Source: Parvibaculum sp046297875
GTDB taxonomy: Bacteria; Pseudomonadota; Alphaproteobacteria; Parvibaculales; Parvibaculaceae
Length of the DNA: 64,000 nt
Assembly: GCF_046297875.1 (NCBI RefSeq)
Contig: NZ_JBKBHD010000001.1
Span: 2,542,001-2,606,000, forward strand
Direction of reading: 5' to 3'
In this document: piece by piece, positions 8,393 through 15,670 of the stretch
How the letters are laid out: each line of letters starts with the position of its first letter
How positions within the stretch are numbered: the first letter of the stretch is position 1
The notes under the pieces: model-generated
What the model was told of the DNA's origin: nothing
Databases searched by the model: none
Seen by the model: only the letters and a program-made list of their open reading frames with translations
Program-made: the position numbers and the translations under genes

Positions 8393-9436
8393 TCAGAAAC
8401 CGTAGGCTCTGGCGAGGTCGGGATCCTTCTCGGCAACCTTCCTCGCCAGATCCACAATCACCTTTGCCTGTTTCCAGGTGGCGTCGTCCTGCATCTTGCC
8501 GTCGATCATGGCGACGCCGGTGCCGTCCGGCATGGCATCGAGAATCTTCTTCGCGAAGATCACTTCGTCGGGCGCGGGGCTGAAGACGCGCTTTGCAATC
8601 GCGATCTGGTTCGGATGCAGCGACCATGCGCCGACGCAGCCCATCAGAAATGCATTGCGGAACTGCTGCTCGCAGGCATCGAGATCCTGAATATCGCCGA
8701 AGGGGCCATAGAAGGGGCGGATGTCGTTTGCGACGCAGGCATCCACCATCTTGGCGAAAGTGTAGTGCCAGAGGTCCTGCTGCGCGGCGATACGCGGGCT
8801 GCCATCTTCCTTCGGATCTTCCAGCACACGATAGAACGGATGGCCGCCGCCGACGCGCGTCGTCTTCATCTTGCGCGATGCCGCAAGGTCGGCGGGCCCA
8901 AGGCTCATGCCATGCATGCGCGGTGAGGCGCTGGCGATTTCCTCGACATTCTTCACGCCTTGCGCCGTTTCCAGAATGGCATGGATGAGGAGCGGTTTTT
9001 TCAGCCCGTGTTTCGCCTCGAGCTGGGCGAGAAGCTGATCGAGATAATGAATGTCCCAGGCGCCTTCGACCTTTGGCAGCATGATGACGTCGAGCTTGTC
9101 GCCGATCTCGGCCACGAGCTCCATCACGTCGTCGAGCATCCAGGGGCTGTTGAGCGGATTGATACGCACCCAGAAACCGGTGGAACCGAAATTGTGGCTC
9201 TCGCCGACTTTGATCACGCCGCGCCGTGCGGCGTCTTTCGCATCGGCGGGAATTGCGTCTTCGAGATTGCCGAGCAGCACATCGACCTGCGGGATGACGT
9301 CGCCGATCTTGGCGCGGACTTTTTCGTTGTGACCCGGAAAGAAATGGATCATGCGCTCCAGCGCCACGGGCAGTTCCCGGTAGGGCGCGGGCGCACCGAT
9401 TGCGAGCGGCTTGTAGAAATTCGTCGGCAGTTTCAT
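8393..9436 (-). CDS. mcl: Malyl-CoA / beta-methylmalyl-CoA lyase (Chloroflexus-type Mcl)
   Basis: A 347-residue HpcH/HpaI-type CoA ester lyase. It shows N-F-Y-K-P-L-A-I-G-A-P at the N terminus, G-N-L-E-D-A-I-P, the Mg-binding E-T-A-Q-G-V region, R-M-H-G-M-S-L-G-P-A-D-L-A-A-S, and a C-terminal I-D-G-K-M-Q-D-D-A-T-W-K-Q-A. This pattern follows what I remember of the multifunctional Chloroflexus Mcl, which cleaves or forms malyl-CoA, beta-methylmalyl-CoA and citramalyl-CoA using glyoxylate, pyruvate, acetyl-CoA and propionyl-CoA. Many alphaproteobacteria instead carry the shorter MclA form. Possible roles are glyoxylate or propionyl-CoA assimilation. No other gene of the 3-hydroxypropionate bicycle lies beside it. 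The neighbouring MFS transporter on the same strand (gap 71 bp) might import an organic acid. Confidence 0.88.
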   Translation of the reverse strand: MKLPTNFYKPLAIGAPAPYRELPVALERMIHFFPGHNEKVRAKIGDVIPQVDVLLGNLEDAIPADAKDAARRGVIKVGESHNFGSTGFWVRINPLNSPWMLDDVMELVAEIGDKLDVIMLPKVEGAWDIHYLDQLLAQLEAKHGLKKPLLIHAILETAQGVKNVEEIASASPRMHGMSLGPADLAASRKMKTTRVGGGHPFYRVLEDPKEDGSPRIAAQQDLWHYTFAKMVDACVANDIRPFYGPFGDIQDLDACEQQFRNAFLMGCVGAWSLHPNQIAIAKRVFSPAPDEVIFAKKILDAMPDGTGVAMIDGKMQDDATWKQAKVIVDLARKVAEKDPDLARAYGF

Positions 9437-9507
9437 GGCAATCCAATCGGGCAGGGGTGGAACGGGCGCAGTCTAGCGGCGCGACACAACCAAATCCATG
9501 AGCGATT

Positions 9508-10800
9508 TCAGTCCTTTCCCGGCCGTTCCTTTGCATCGATCAAGGCCCGGACGGGACCTGCCGCATAAAGGCTTGCGAAGCCGAGTGCCGAAGAGATGGT
9601 GAGTGCAAGGAAGGCGATTTCATACCCCCCCGCCGTGACATAGAGGAACCCGAGCAAAGCGGGGCCGGCGGCATTGGCGCATGTCGTGATCATCTGCGAG
9701 ACGGAGAGGATGCGGGCATAAGCCTTGAGACCGAAGGCTTCGGCAACAATCAGCGGCTGCATCATCTGCATGTTGCCGACCGTCGAGCCAAAGACCGCCG
9801 AGGCGACGAAAAGCGCGATCGGGCCCTGCACGAAGGCGAAGAGCACGAAGGACAGCGCCTGCAGCATATATATCGCATAGAGATAGGTCTTGGAGGCGAC
9901 ATGGGAGAGCACCACGCCGCCGACGAGCCTCCCGGCAATACTTGCTGCCGCCATGATGGCAACGGCGAGCGCCGCCATCTGATCGTCGCCCGTTCGGGTC
10001 GACACAAGGCGGAACTGGTGCGCCAGCGAGCCCACCTGCGCCATCATCGAAAAGACGAAGGCCGCGGTGCAAAGGATGAAGAAGCGGCTGCGCACTGCTT
10101 CCTCGAATGTGACACCATCCGGAGGCAGAAGGCTCCCGTCGGCGCTTCGGCGCGGGGGATCGCCGTCCGGCGACAGGCCTATGGCCTCCGGGCTTGCACG
10201 GAGAACGATCAGGGCGACCGGAATGACGCCGATGACGAGCACGAGCCCCAGCCAGTAGGCCGCATCCATCAATCCATAGCGTTCGATCAGCCCCGCCGAT
10301 AGCGGCGTGAAAACGATGCCGCCGAGTGACAGGCCAGTAGACGCATAGGCAATTGCCTTGGAGCGCTGGCGCGTGAACCAGCGGGCAACAATCGTCATGC
10401 CGGGGATAACGGCGACTGCCGCGTTGCCGATGCCGAACAGTATGTAGAAGGCATAGAGCTGCCACATCGCCGTGACGTGACCTGCGCTGGCGAGGACGGC
10501 GCCTGACAGAAGCGCGCCGAACGTGACGACCCAGCGCGGATCGTAGCGATCGAGAAGCCAGCCGACTGCGAGCCCCGCAATACCGGACGAGACAAAGAAC
10601 AGCGCGGTTGCATTCGATGCGGCCGAGACCGTGAATCCGCCTTCGGCCACGAATGCTTTCAGGAAGATCGACAGGTTGTAGAAAATCAGGCCGCAGGAGA
10701 CCGTATGGATGACAAAGACGGCGGCAACGACGTACCAGCCGTAGAAGAACCGCCCGCGCGGCGAAGCGGGCGGCGTTTCTGGCGCCGTGCCAGCATCCAT
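9508..10800 (-). CDS. MFS transporter, oxalate/formate antiporter-like (copy 1)
   Basis: A 430-residue, 12-helix major facilitator protein. The N-terminal F-Y-G-W-Y-V-V-A-A-V and the loop D-R-Y-D-P-R-W-V (a motif-A variant) are typical of the OFA / monocarboxylate-porter group. GGAG precedes the ATG at 10800. It is clearly a sister of the transporter at 11455-12741: F-Y-N-L-S, L-K-A-F-V and F-G-L-K-A-Y-R-like segments align along the full length. Family members carry small organic anions such as oxalate, formate or pyruvate, and the malyl-CoA lyase next to it fits organic-acid use, but no substrate can be read. Together with 10893-11462 and 11455-12741 it forms a same-strand block. Confidence 0.88.
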   Translation of the reverse strand: MDAGTAPETPPASPRGRFFYGWYVVAAVFVIHTVSCGLIFYNLSIFLKAFVAEGGFTVSAASNATALFFVSSGIAGLAVGWLLDRYDPRWVVTFGALLSGAVLASAGHVTAMWQLYAFYILFGIGNAAVAVIPGMTIVARWFTRQRSKAIAYASTGLSLGGIVFTPLSAGLIERYGLMDAAYWLGLVLVIGVIPVALIVLRASPEAIGLSPDGDPPRRSADGSLLPPDGVTFEEAVRSRFFILCTAAFVFSMMAQVGSLAHQFRLVSTRTGDDQMAALAVAIMAAASIAGRLVGGVVLSHVASKTYLYAIYMLQALSFVLFAFVQGPIALFVASAVFGSTVGNMQMMQPLIVAEAFGLKAYARILSVSQMITTCANAAGPALLGFLYVTAGGYEIAFLALTISSALGFASLYAAGPVRALIDAKERPGKD

Positions 10801-10892
10801 TTCAGGGCTCCGATAGACGGAAGGGTGAATAGCGAGTTCTGACCTAAATAGCCGTTCCGGTCAGCACGCCCAAGCGGAATCTTGGGGGCGTG

Positions 10893-11462
10893 TCAGTCTG
10901 CCGCCGTCAGCGCCTTCATTTCCTCCGCCATCGCCTTTTTGAATGCCTCCCGCTCCGTTACGCGGTGATCGCCATTCGCGTAGGCGAGTGCATTTTCATA
11001 GTAGAAGCGGGCATTCATCGTATTAGCGATGCCGTTGTCGCGGGTCTTGATGACGCGGGCCGGGGCGCCGGCAACGATGGAGTTTTCGGGGATCACCGTG
11101 CCTTCGGTGACAATTGAATGACCGGCGACAATGGAATTCCGCCCGATCCTCGATCCGTCCATCAGGGTCGAGTTGATTCCTATGAGACAGTTGTCGCCGA
11201 TTTCAGCACCGTGGATCGTGCAATGATGCGTGATCGAGCAGTTCTCGCCGATGACGGTCGGCGTCTCGCCACCGACATGGATCATCACAAAATCCTGGAT
11301 ATTCGTCCGATTGCCGATCCTGACCTCATGCATCTCGCTCCGGATCACCACATAGGGCCAGAGGGACGCACCCTCGCCGATGAAGACCTTGCCATAAACG
11401 AGTGCCGTCTCATGGATAAAGGCGGGTTTGTCGAGCGTGACGTCGGGACCGAAATTACGCAT
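10893..11462 (-). CDS. Gamma-carbonic anhydrase-like protein (PaaY / CaiE-type beta-helix)
   Basis: A 189-residue left-handed beta-helix protein of the gamma-class carbonic anhydrase / PaaY group. Repeats include G-E-G-A-S-L-W-P-Y-V-V-I-R and T-N-I-Q-D-F-V-M-I-H-V. The zinc-ligand positions appear conserved: H in V-M-I-H-V and the pair in S-I-T-H-H-C-T-I-H-G. A real carbonic anhydrase, a PaaY-like CoA thioesterase and a ferripyochelin-binding-like protein share this pattern. The ATG at 11462 overlaps the stop of the upstream MFS gene by 8 bases (ATGCGTAA) and is preceded by GAAAG, so the two are translationally coupled. An upstream TTG at 11477 is less likely. Confidence 0.85.
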   Translation of the reverse strand: MRNFGPDVTLDKPAFIHETALVYGKVFIGEGASLWPYVVIRSEMHEVRIGNRTNIQDFVMIHVGGETPTVIGENCSITHHCTIHGAEIGDNCLIGINSTLMDGSRIGRNSIVAGHSIVTEGTVIPENSIVAGAPARVIKTRDNGIANTMNARFYYENALAYANGDHRVTEREAFKKAMAEEMKALTAAD

Positions 11463-12741
11463 GTGTCTTGCTTTCAATCAGGGCACGGACGGGGCCGCCC
11501 GCAAGTATGAAGATGAAGGCGAGAAGCGAGGCCGCCGCCATGACGAGGAAGGCGACGCCATAACCGTCGAGCCATTCATAAAGGAAGCCAACGGCGGCAG
11601 GACCGGTGGCGACGCCCGCTGTCATGAAGAGCTGGCTCAACGAATAAATGCGGCCATAGGCCTTGAGGCCGAAGGCTTCTGCAAGCATCAGCGGCTGCAT
11701 CATCAGAAGATTGCCGACGGTGACGCCGAAAAGAATGGTCGCGCAGAACAGCTCAAACGGAGTTTCGGCGATCGAGTAAAAGGCGAGGGCAAGTCCCTGT
11801 CCGACGACAAGCGCGAAGACAAAGCGGCGAGAGGGGATGAAGCTCAGGGCCCAGCCGCCAGCGAGGCGGCCGACGATGCTCGCGAAGGCCATGGTGGCAA
11901 CCGCCATTGCCGCCGTTTCATCGCTGCCGCTGCGCAAGGCGACGAGACGGAACTGATGCGCGATCACGCCGACCTGAGCCATCATCGCAAAAATGAAAGC
12001 GGATGTTGAAAGGATGAAGAAGCGGCTGCGGATCGCCTCGTGATAGCCGATGCCATCCGCGGGAAGCACTGCGCCGCTTTCGTCGCGCCTTATCGGGTCG
12101 CCGTCGGGCCCAAGGCCGAGCGACTGGGGCGAGGGCCGTATCAGGAGCCATGCGATGGGAATGATGCCGATGACAAAGCCCAGCGCGAGCCATGGTGTCG
12201 TTGCCTGCAGTCCCCAGCGGTCGATCAGGCTTGCCGCGACCGGCGTAATCAGAATGCCGCCAAGCGAAAGACCGGTCGAGGCGATGGACAGCGCGACGGA
12301 GCGGCGGCGGGCGAACCAGCGCGCGACGAGCGTAGTGCCGGGAATCAGGGCGGCACCCGCATAACCGGCACCGAAGAGAATGTGGAAGAGATAGAGCTGC
12401 CAGAGTTCGGAGACATGGCCCGCGCCAAGCGTGGCGATGGCACTGACGATCGCACCGCCTGTGATGACCCAGCGCGGATCGTATCGCTCGATAAGTGCGG
12501 CGACGCCGAGGCCCGCGATGCCGGAGGAAATGAAGAAACAGGCGGTGGCGCCTGACGTGGCCGCAACCGAGAAACCGCCTTCCTCAACGAAAGCCTTGAG
12601 ATAGACCGAGAGATTGTAGAAGCCGAGGCCGGCCGTCACCGTCATGATGGCGAGCACCGCCGCCACGACATACCAGCCGTAGAACACGCCCTGACCCGGA
12701 TTGTCCGGGCCGACCTTCTCCGTGGCGCGCTCTGCGCTCAT
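11455..12741 (-). CDS. MFS transporter, oxalate/formate antiporter-like (copy 2)
   Basis: A 428-residue MFS protein with 12 predicted helices, start G-Q-G-V-F-Y-G-W-Y-V-V-A-A-V and loop E-R-Y-D-P-R-W-V-I. It is the paralogue of the 9508-10800 transporter, sharing the order and spacing of nearly every helix, including G-N-L-L-M-M-Q-P-L versus G-N-M-Q-M-M-Q-P-L and E-A-F-G-L-K-A-Y. GGGAGA precedes the ATG at 12741. Its stop overlaps the start of the beta-helix gene, which therefore lies between the two copies. The promoter is probably in the 165-bp divergent gap with the glutathione transferase gene. The substrate is unknown. Confidence 0.88.
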   Translation of the reverse strand: MSAERATEKVGPDNPGQGVFYGWYVVAAVLAIMTVTAGLGFYNLSVYLKAFVEEGGFSVAATSGATACFFISSGIAGLGVAALIERYDPRWVITGGAIVSAIATLGAGHVSELWQLYLFHILFGAGYAGAALIPGTTLVARWFARRRSVALSIASTGLSLGGILITPVAASLIDRWGLQATTPWLALGFVIGIIPIAWLLIRPSPQSLGLGPDGDPIRRDESGAVLPADGIGYHEAIRSRFFILSTSAFIFAMMAQVGVIAHQFRLVALRSGSDETAAMAVATMAFASIVGRLAGGWALSFIPSRRFVFALVVGQGLALAFYSIAETPFELFCATILFGVTVGNLLMMQPLMLAEAFGLKAYGRIYSLSQLFMTAGVATGPAAVGFLYEWLDGYGVAFLVMAAASLLAFIFILAGGPVRALIESKTHA

Positions 12742-12906
12742 TGCCGTCTCCCTTGCCCCGGTCTGCGCCGGATTTGGCGTAGATAATCACGAATAGCCGG
12801 CGCGCCAACAAGGAAAAGGTCGGGCGGTGGCGCGGAGTGCCTCATTCGGCTAATCATGGTGCCATTCCGGCATTTGAAAACAGACCGGGCTACAGGGAGA
12901 CAATCC

Positions 12907-13524
12907 ATGAAATTCTACAATTCGATCGGGCCGAACCCCCGCGTCGTCAAAATGTTCATGCATGAAAAGGGCATCGAGATTCCGTTCGTGGAAGTCGATC
13001 TCATGAAGGGCGAAAACCGCAAGGAACCGTTCCTGGCGAAGAATCCGGCGGGCCAGCTTCCCGCTCTCGAACTCGACAATGGCAGCGTCCTCGCCGAGAT
13101 CACCGCAATCTGCGAATATCTCGATGAGAAGTTTCCCGGCGGTTCGCTGATCGGCATGACGCCGGAAGAACGGGCCGAGACGCGCATGTGGACGCGCCGC
13201 GTCGATCTCAATGTCTGCGAGCCGATGGCAAATGGGTTTCGTTTCTCCGAAGGCCTGCCGCTCTTCCAGAACCGCATGCGTTGCCTGCCGGAAGCAGCCG
13301 CTGGCCTCAAGGCGATTGCGCAGGACAAGCTTGCCTGGATCGACAAGCTGCTTGAGGGCAAGGAGTTCCTTGCAGGCAAGCGCATGACGCTCGCCGATAT
13401 CCTACTGTTTGGTTTCCTTGATTTCGGCGCAGCCGTCGGACAGCCGATCAATCAGGATCTCAAGGATGTCGCTGCCTGGTTCGAGCGCATGAAGGCGCGT
13501 CCTTCGGCTGCCGCATCGGCCTGA
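12907..13524 (+). CDS. Glutathione S-transferase family protein
   Basis: A 205-residue cytosolic GST. The thioredoxin-like N domain has M-K-F-Y-N-S-I-G-P-N-P-R-V-V, the cis-Pro segment A-G-Q-L-P-A-L, and a glutathione-binding acidic motif in place of E-S (A-E-I-T-A-I-C-E-Y-L). The helical C domain follows, with T-L-A-D-I-L-L-F as the N-capping region. Ser or Tyr catalysis is possible but the residue is not certain. The start at 12907 is set by GGGAG upstream and by alignment with the family N terminus. It stands alone, divergent from the MFS gene and followed by a strong terminator at about 13536-13582. The role is probably detoxification or conjugate metabolism. Confidence 0.88.
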   Translation: MKFYNSIGPNPRVVKMFMHEKGIEIPFVEVDLMKGENRKEPFLAKNPAGQLPALELDNGSVLAEITAICEYLDEKFPGGSLIGMTPEERAETRMWTRRVDLNVCEPMANGFRFSEGLPLFQNRMRCLPEAAAGLKAIAQDKLAWIDKLLEGKEFLAGKRMTLADILLFGFLDFGAAVGQPINQDLKDVAAWFERMKARPSAAASA

Positions 13525-13535
13525 CGCCTATATCT

Positions 13536-13582
13536 CGGGCGGGCGTGGCGGCTGCGCCGCCGCGGCCGCCCGGTTTATTTTT
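13536..13582 (+). terminator. Intrinsic terminator after the GST gene
   Basis: Twelve bases after the GST stop, CGGGCGG at 13536-13542 pairs with CCGCCCG at 13566-13572. A further GC-rich hairpin (GCGGC / GCCGC) lies in the loop, and the run GGTTTATTTTTG follows. This is a good rho-independent terminator shape and would insulate the six-cysteine genes downstream. Confidence 0.7.
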
Positions 13583-13613
13583 GTCCTCTTGCGAACCGCC
13601 ACAATTCTGCCAG

Positions 13614-13636
13614 AATAGTAAAAGTATATTACTATT
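13614..13636. promoter_or_regulatory. AT-rich 8-bp palindrome upstream of the six-cysteine pair
   Basis: AATAGTAA (13614-13621) and its exact reverse complement TTACTATT (13629-13636) are separated by 7 bases. It lies 28 bp before the start codon at 13665 in otherwise GC-rich DNA, overlapping where a -10 region would fall. It is a plausible operator or promoter element; the regulator is unknown. Confidence 0.45.
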
Positions 13637-13664
13637 ATCGGGGGATATCGTGGGAGGAGTTATC

Positions 13665-14051
13665 ATGAAGTATGTCGTCCAACTGTGTCTGCTGATCGGC
13701 CTCGGGTTCTTGGGGATGGGCCTTGCGACGGAACCGGCGCATGCGCAGGCCGTGCCTGAGTGCATCGACAGCGACAAGGCGGGCAATCCGCAGGCAACAG
13801 CCGCCTGGTGGAACCGGCGCAGCCCCGAGCAGAAGAAATACATCAGCGAACTGCCTTGCGAGCAGCGCTTCATTCCGATGGTCTGCATATTTCTCTGGGA
13901 TCCGGATCTGCGTGGCTGCACGAACAAGGGTGTCGCCGAGTACAAGGCCGACAAGGCATGCACCGCGGAAGGCCATGCGCTGCTGTCAGAAGCTCACTCG
14001 TCCTGCAAGGAACGCTTCAAGAAGACCTTCACGCCTCCCTTCCCAGGCTGA
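13665..14051 (+). CDS. Small exported six-cysteine protein, copy 1 (unknown function)
   Basis: A 128-residue protein with a Sec signal peptide (M-K-Y-V-V-Q-L then a Leu/Gly-rich core, ending A-H-A-Q-A). GGGAGGAG precedes the ATG at 13665. The mature part has six cysteines, in E-C-I-D, L-P-C-E, M-V-C-I-F, R-G-C-T-N, K-A-C-T and S-S-C-K, all conserved in the next gene, so three disulfides in the periplasm are likely. Other conserved features are A-W-W-N-R-R, E-Q-K-K-Y-I, F-L-W-D-P-D-L-R and the end T-P-P-F-P-G. I do not recognise the family. It is followed after 18 bp by its paralogue, so the two form an operon arising from a tandem duplication. Confidence 0.8.
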   Translation: MKYVVQLCLLIGLGFLGMGLATEPAHAQAVPECIDSDKAGNPQATAAWWNRRSPEQKKYISELPCEQRFIPMVCIFLWDPDLRGCTNKGVAEYKADKACTAEGHALLSEAHSSCKERFKKTFTPPFPG

Positions 14052-14069
14052 CCGGCAGGAGCGCAAAAC

Positions 14070-14480
14070 ATGAAGCTACTTGTTCAGGCTTGCCTGCTGC
14101 TTGGGCTTGGCACGCTCGTGATGACGGCATTGGCCCAGCCTTCCTCGGCGCAGGTCGGGTCCGACATCATTCCCGATTGCATCAATAGCGATACCAACGG
14201 CACGAGGCCCGCCGACGGAATCGCATGGTGGAACCGGCGCACGGAGGAGCAGAAGAAATATATTCGCGAACTGCCTTGTCAGGAGCGGTATATTCCGATG
14301 GTCTGCATCTTCCTCTGGGAGCCCGATCTGCGCGGCTGCACCAACAAGGGCGTTGCGGAATACAGGGCCAACAAGTTCTGTGAAGAGCAGGGCTATGCGT
14401 TGCTGAGCGAAGAGCATGTGGCCTGCAAGGAACGATACAAGAAGACGTTCGTTCCGCCCTTTCCCGGCCCGACAAGCTGA
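14070..14480 (+). CDS. Small exported six-cysteine protein, copy 2 (unknown function)
   Basis: A 136-residue paralogue of the preceding gene. After the signal peptide (M-K-L-L-V-Q-A to S-S-A-Q) the mature domain aligns almost without gaps: W-W-N-R-R, E-E-Q-K-K-Y-I-R-E-L-P-C, Y-I-P-M-V-C-I-F-L-W-E-P-D-L-R-G-C, and the same six cysteines. The clearest differences are a longer linker with N-G-T-R-P-A-D-G before the WW motif and a short P-T-S tail. Conserved core with divergent signal peptide and linker suggests selection on the secreted fold. It may be an envelope stress or adhesion factor, but nothing in sequence proves it. The thioesterase gene follows 43 bp later on the same strand. Confidence 0.8.
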   Translation: MKLLVQACLLLGLGTLVMTALAQPSSAQVGSDIIPDCINSDTNGTRPADGIAWWNRRTEEQKKYIRELPCQERYIPMVCIFLWEPDLRGCTNKGVAEYRANKFCEEQGYALLSEEHVACKERYKKTFVPPFPGPTS

Positions 14481-14523
14481 GCCGGTGGGCGGGTGACGAC
14501 CGTCCGCAAAAGGGAAGGCGACG

Positions 14524-14943
14524 ATGAGTACTGCTGGCGGCGACAACCCGGCTCTGGACCCTGACTGGGAGTCGCCTGCGGCGATGACACTCGGCAAGCA
14601 GGTGCTCGAGAAGGATTCGGAACGAGGCTATATCAAGGCCTCCTTCATTGCCGGCGACAATTTCGTCAATCGCGGCGGGCGCATCTTTGGCGGCTTTCTC
14701 TCAGCCATGCTGGACGGGCTTTGCGGCCATGCGGTTCGGCTTACCCATGAAAAGCCCGGTACGCCGCAGGTCACCCTGGAACTGAAGACAAGCTTTGTCG
14801 GCAGGGCCGATCAGGGAAAGCTGGTGGGCGAGGGCTGGGTGCGCCATCGCGGCAGGTCCATCGCCTTTGCCGAAGCGGAACTCCGCAACGAAGCCGGCGA
14901 CCTCGTAGCCAAAGGCAGCGCCACCTTCAAGATCGGCACCTGA
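14524..14943 (+). CDS. PaaI-like hotdog-fold thioesterase
   Basis: A 139-residue single hotdog-domain protein. Family features are N-R-G-G-R-I-F-G-G-F-L-S-A-M-L-D at residues about 52-66, where Asn and Asp fall near the usual catalytic positions, followed by T-L-E-L-K-T-S-F-V and F-A-E-A-E-L near the end. Such proteins hydrolyse acyl-CoA esters, for example aryl- or phenylacetyl-CoA types. GGGAAGGCGACG precedes the ATG at 14524. It ends 56 bp before a tRNA gene. The substrate is unknown. Confidence 0.82.
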   Translation: MSTAGGDNPALDPDWESPAAMTLGKQVLEKDSERGYIKASFIAGDNFVNRGGRIFGGFLSAMLDGLCGHAVRLTHEKPGTPQVTLELKTSFVGRADQGKLVGEGWVRHRGRSIAFAEAELRNEAGDLVAKGSATFKIGT

Positions 14944-14999
14944 ACGCTATGCCGTTTTCCTGTTGAGAAAGCACGCGCCAGCCGATAGTCAGTGCGTAG

Positions 15000-15089
15000 G
15001 GAAGGGTGGCCGAGTGGTTTAAGGCACCGGTCTTGAAAACCGGCGTGGGTTCACGCCCACCGTGGGTTCGAATCCCACCCCTTCCGCCA
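15000..15089 (+). tRNA. tRNA-Ser (anticodon UGA)
   Basis: A complete class II tRNA. The acceptor stem GGAAGGG (15000-15006) pairs with CCCTTCC (15079-15085), followed by discriminator G and an encoded CCA (15087-15089). The anticodon stem CCGGT/ACCGG holds the loop CTTGAAA, anticodon TGA. A long variable arm (GTGGG/CCCAC type) identifies a serine tRNA, and the T arm has GGTTCGAATCC. It reads UCA and other UCN codons. Confidence 0.97.
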
Positions 15090-15124
15090 TCCCGTTTCGC
15101 TCGCTGCCTCAGGAAGCATCGCCG

Positions 15125-15563
15125 GTGCGCATAGCCATTACATCCGACCATGCCGCTTTCGACCTCAAGGCGGAGCTGCGCGAGTATCTGATCGGGCTCG
15201 GTCACGAGGTCGCCGATCTCGGGCCGGAGACTGCAGACAGGGTCGATTATCCCGACTATGGCTACAAACTCGCATCCGTCATCGCGGAAGGCATTGCCGA
15301 TCGTGGCGTTGCGCTCTGCGGATCGGGCATCGGCATTTCGATTGCGGTCAACCGCAACCCCGCCTGCCGTTGTGCGCTGGTCTCGGAACCGCTTTCCGCC
15401 CCCCCTTGCGCGCGAACATAACGATGCGAATGTGATCGCGCTTGGCGCGAGGCTGACCGACGGCGACATGGCCAAGGCTTGCATTGACGCTTTCCTTGCC
15501 ACCGATTTTGGCGGTGGCCGCCACGCCGGCCGGGTCAGCAAGCTTTCCCATCCCGCAACCTGA
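15125..15563 (+). pseudogene. rpiB: Ribose 5-phosphate isomerase B with a +1 frameshift
   Basis: The first part begins at a GTG at 15125 with AGGAAG upstream and encodes V-R-I-A-I-T-S-D-H-A-A-F-D-L-K, then D-Y-P-D-Y-G and the catalytic-Cys motif A-L-C-G-S-G-I-G-I-S, as in RpiB/LacAB. The frame ends at 15421 just after L-V-S-E-P-L-S-A. The rest of the protein (L-A-R-E-H-N-D-A-N-V-I-A-L-G-A-R-L to the end) continues one base further on, up to the TGA at 15563. The switch falls in a run of seven C (15399-15405). Removing one C restores a normal protein of about 145 residues. It may be a true mutation, a sequencing or assembly error, or slippage. RpiB interconverts ribulose 5-phosphate and ribose 5-phosphate. 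Confidence 0.85.
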
Positions 15564-15605
15564 CGTTTCCCGACGACCATCTTCCTGCAAATTTCGCTGC
15601 CCTTG

Positions 15606-15634
15606 ATATAATGACATTCATAGTGTCATTATAT
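15606..15634. promoter_or_regulatory. Perfect 11-bp inverted repeat, probable operator
   Basis: ATATAATGACA (15606-15616) is mirrored by TGTCATTATAT (15624-15634) across 7 bases. It sits 36 bp before the TTG start at 15671, and a TATAAT-like element is built into one arm. The shape suits a dimeric TetR-, GntR- or MarR-type regulator. As RNA it could also form a hairpin. No regulator gene is adjacent. Confidence 0.5.
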
Positions 15635-15670
15635 TCACCAGCAGGCTGCTTGAACGGCGGGGAGGGAATT

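Noticed and set aside
15000..15089. tRNA-Ser as a genomic-island attachment site
   Set aside because: No integrase, direct repeat of the tRNA 3' end or change in base composition is seen on either side.
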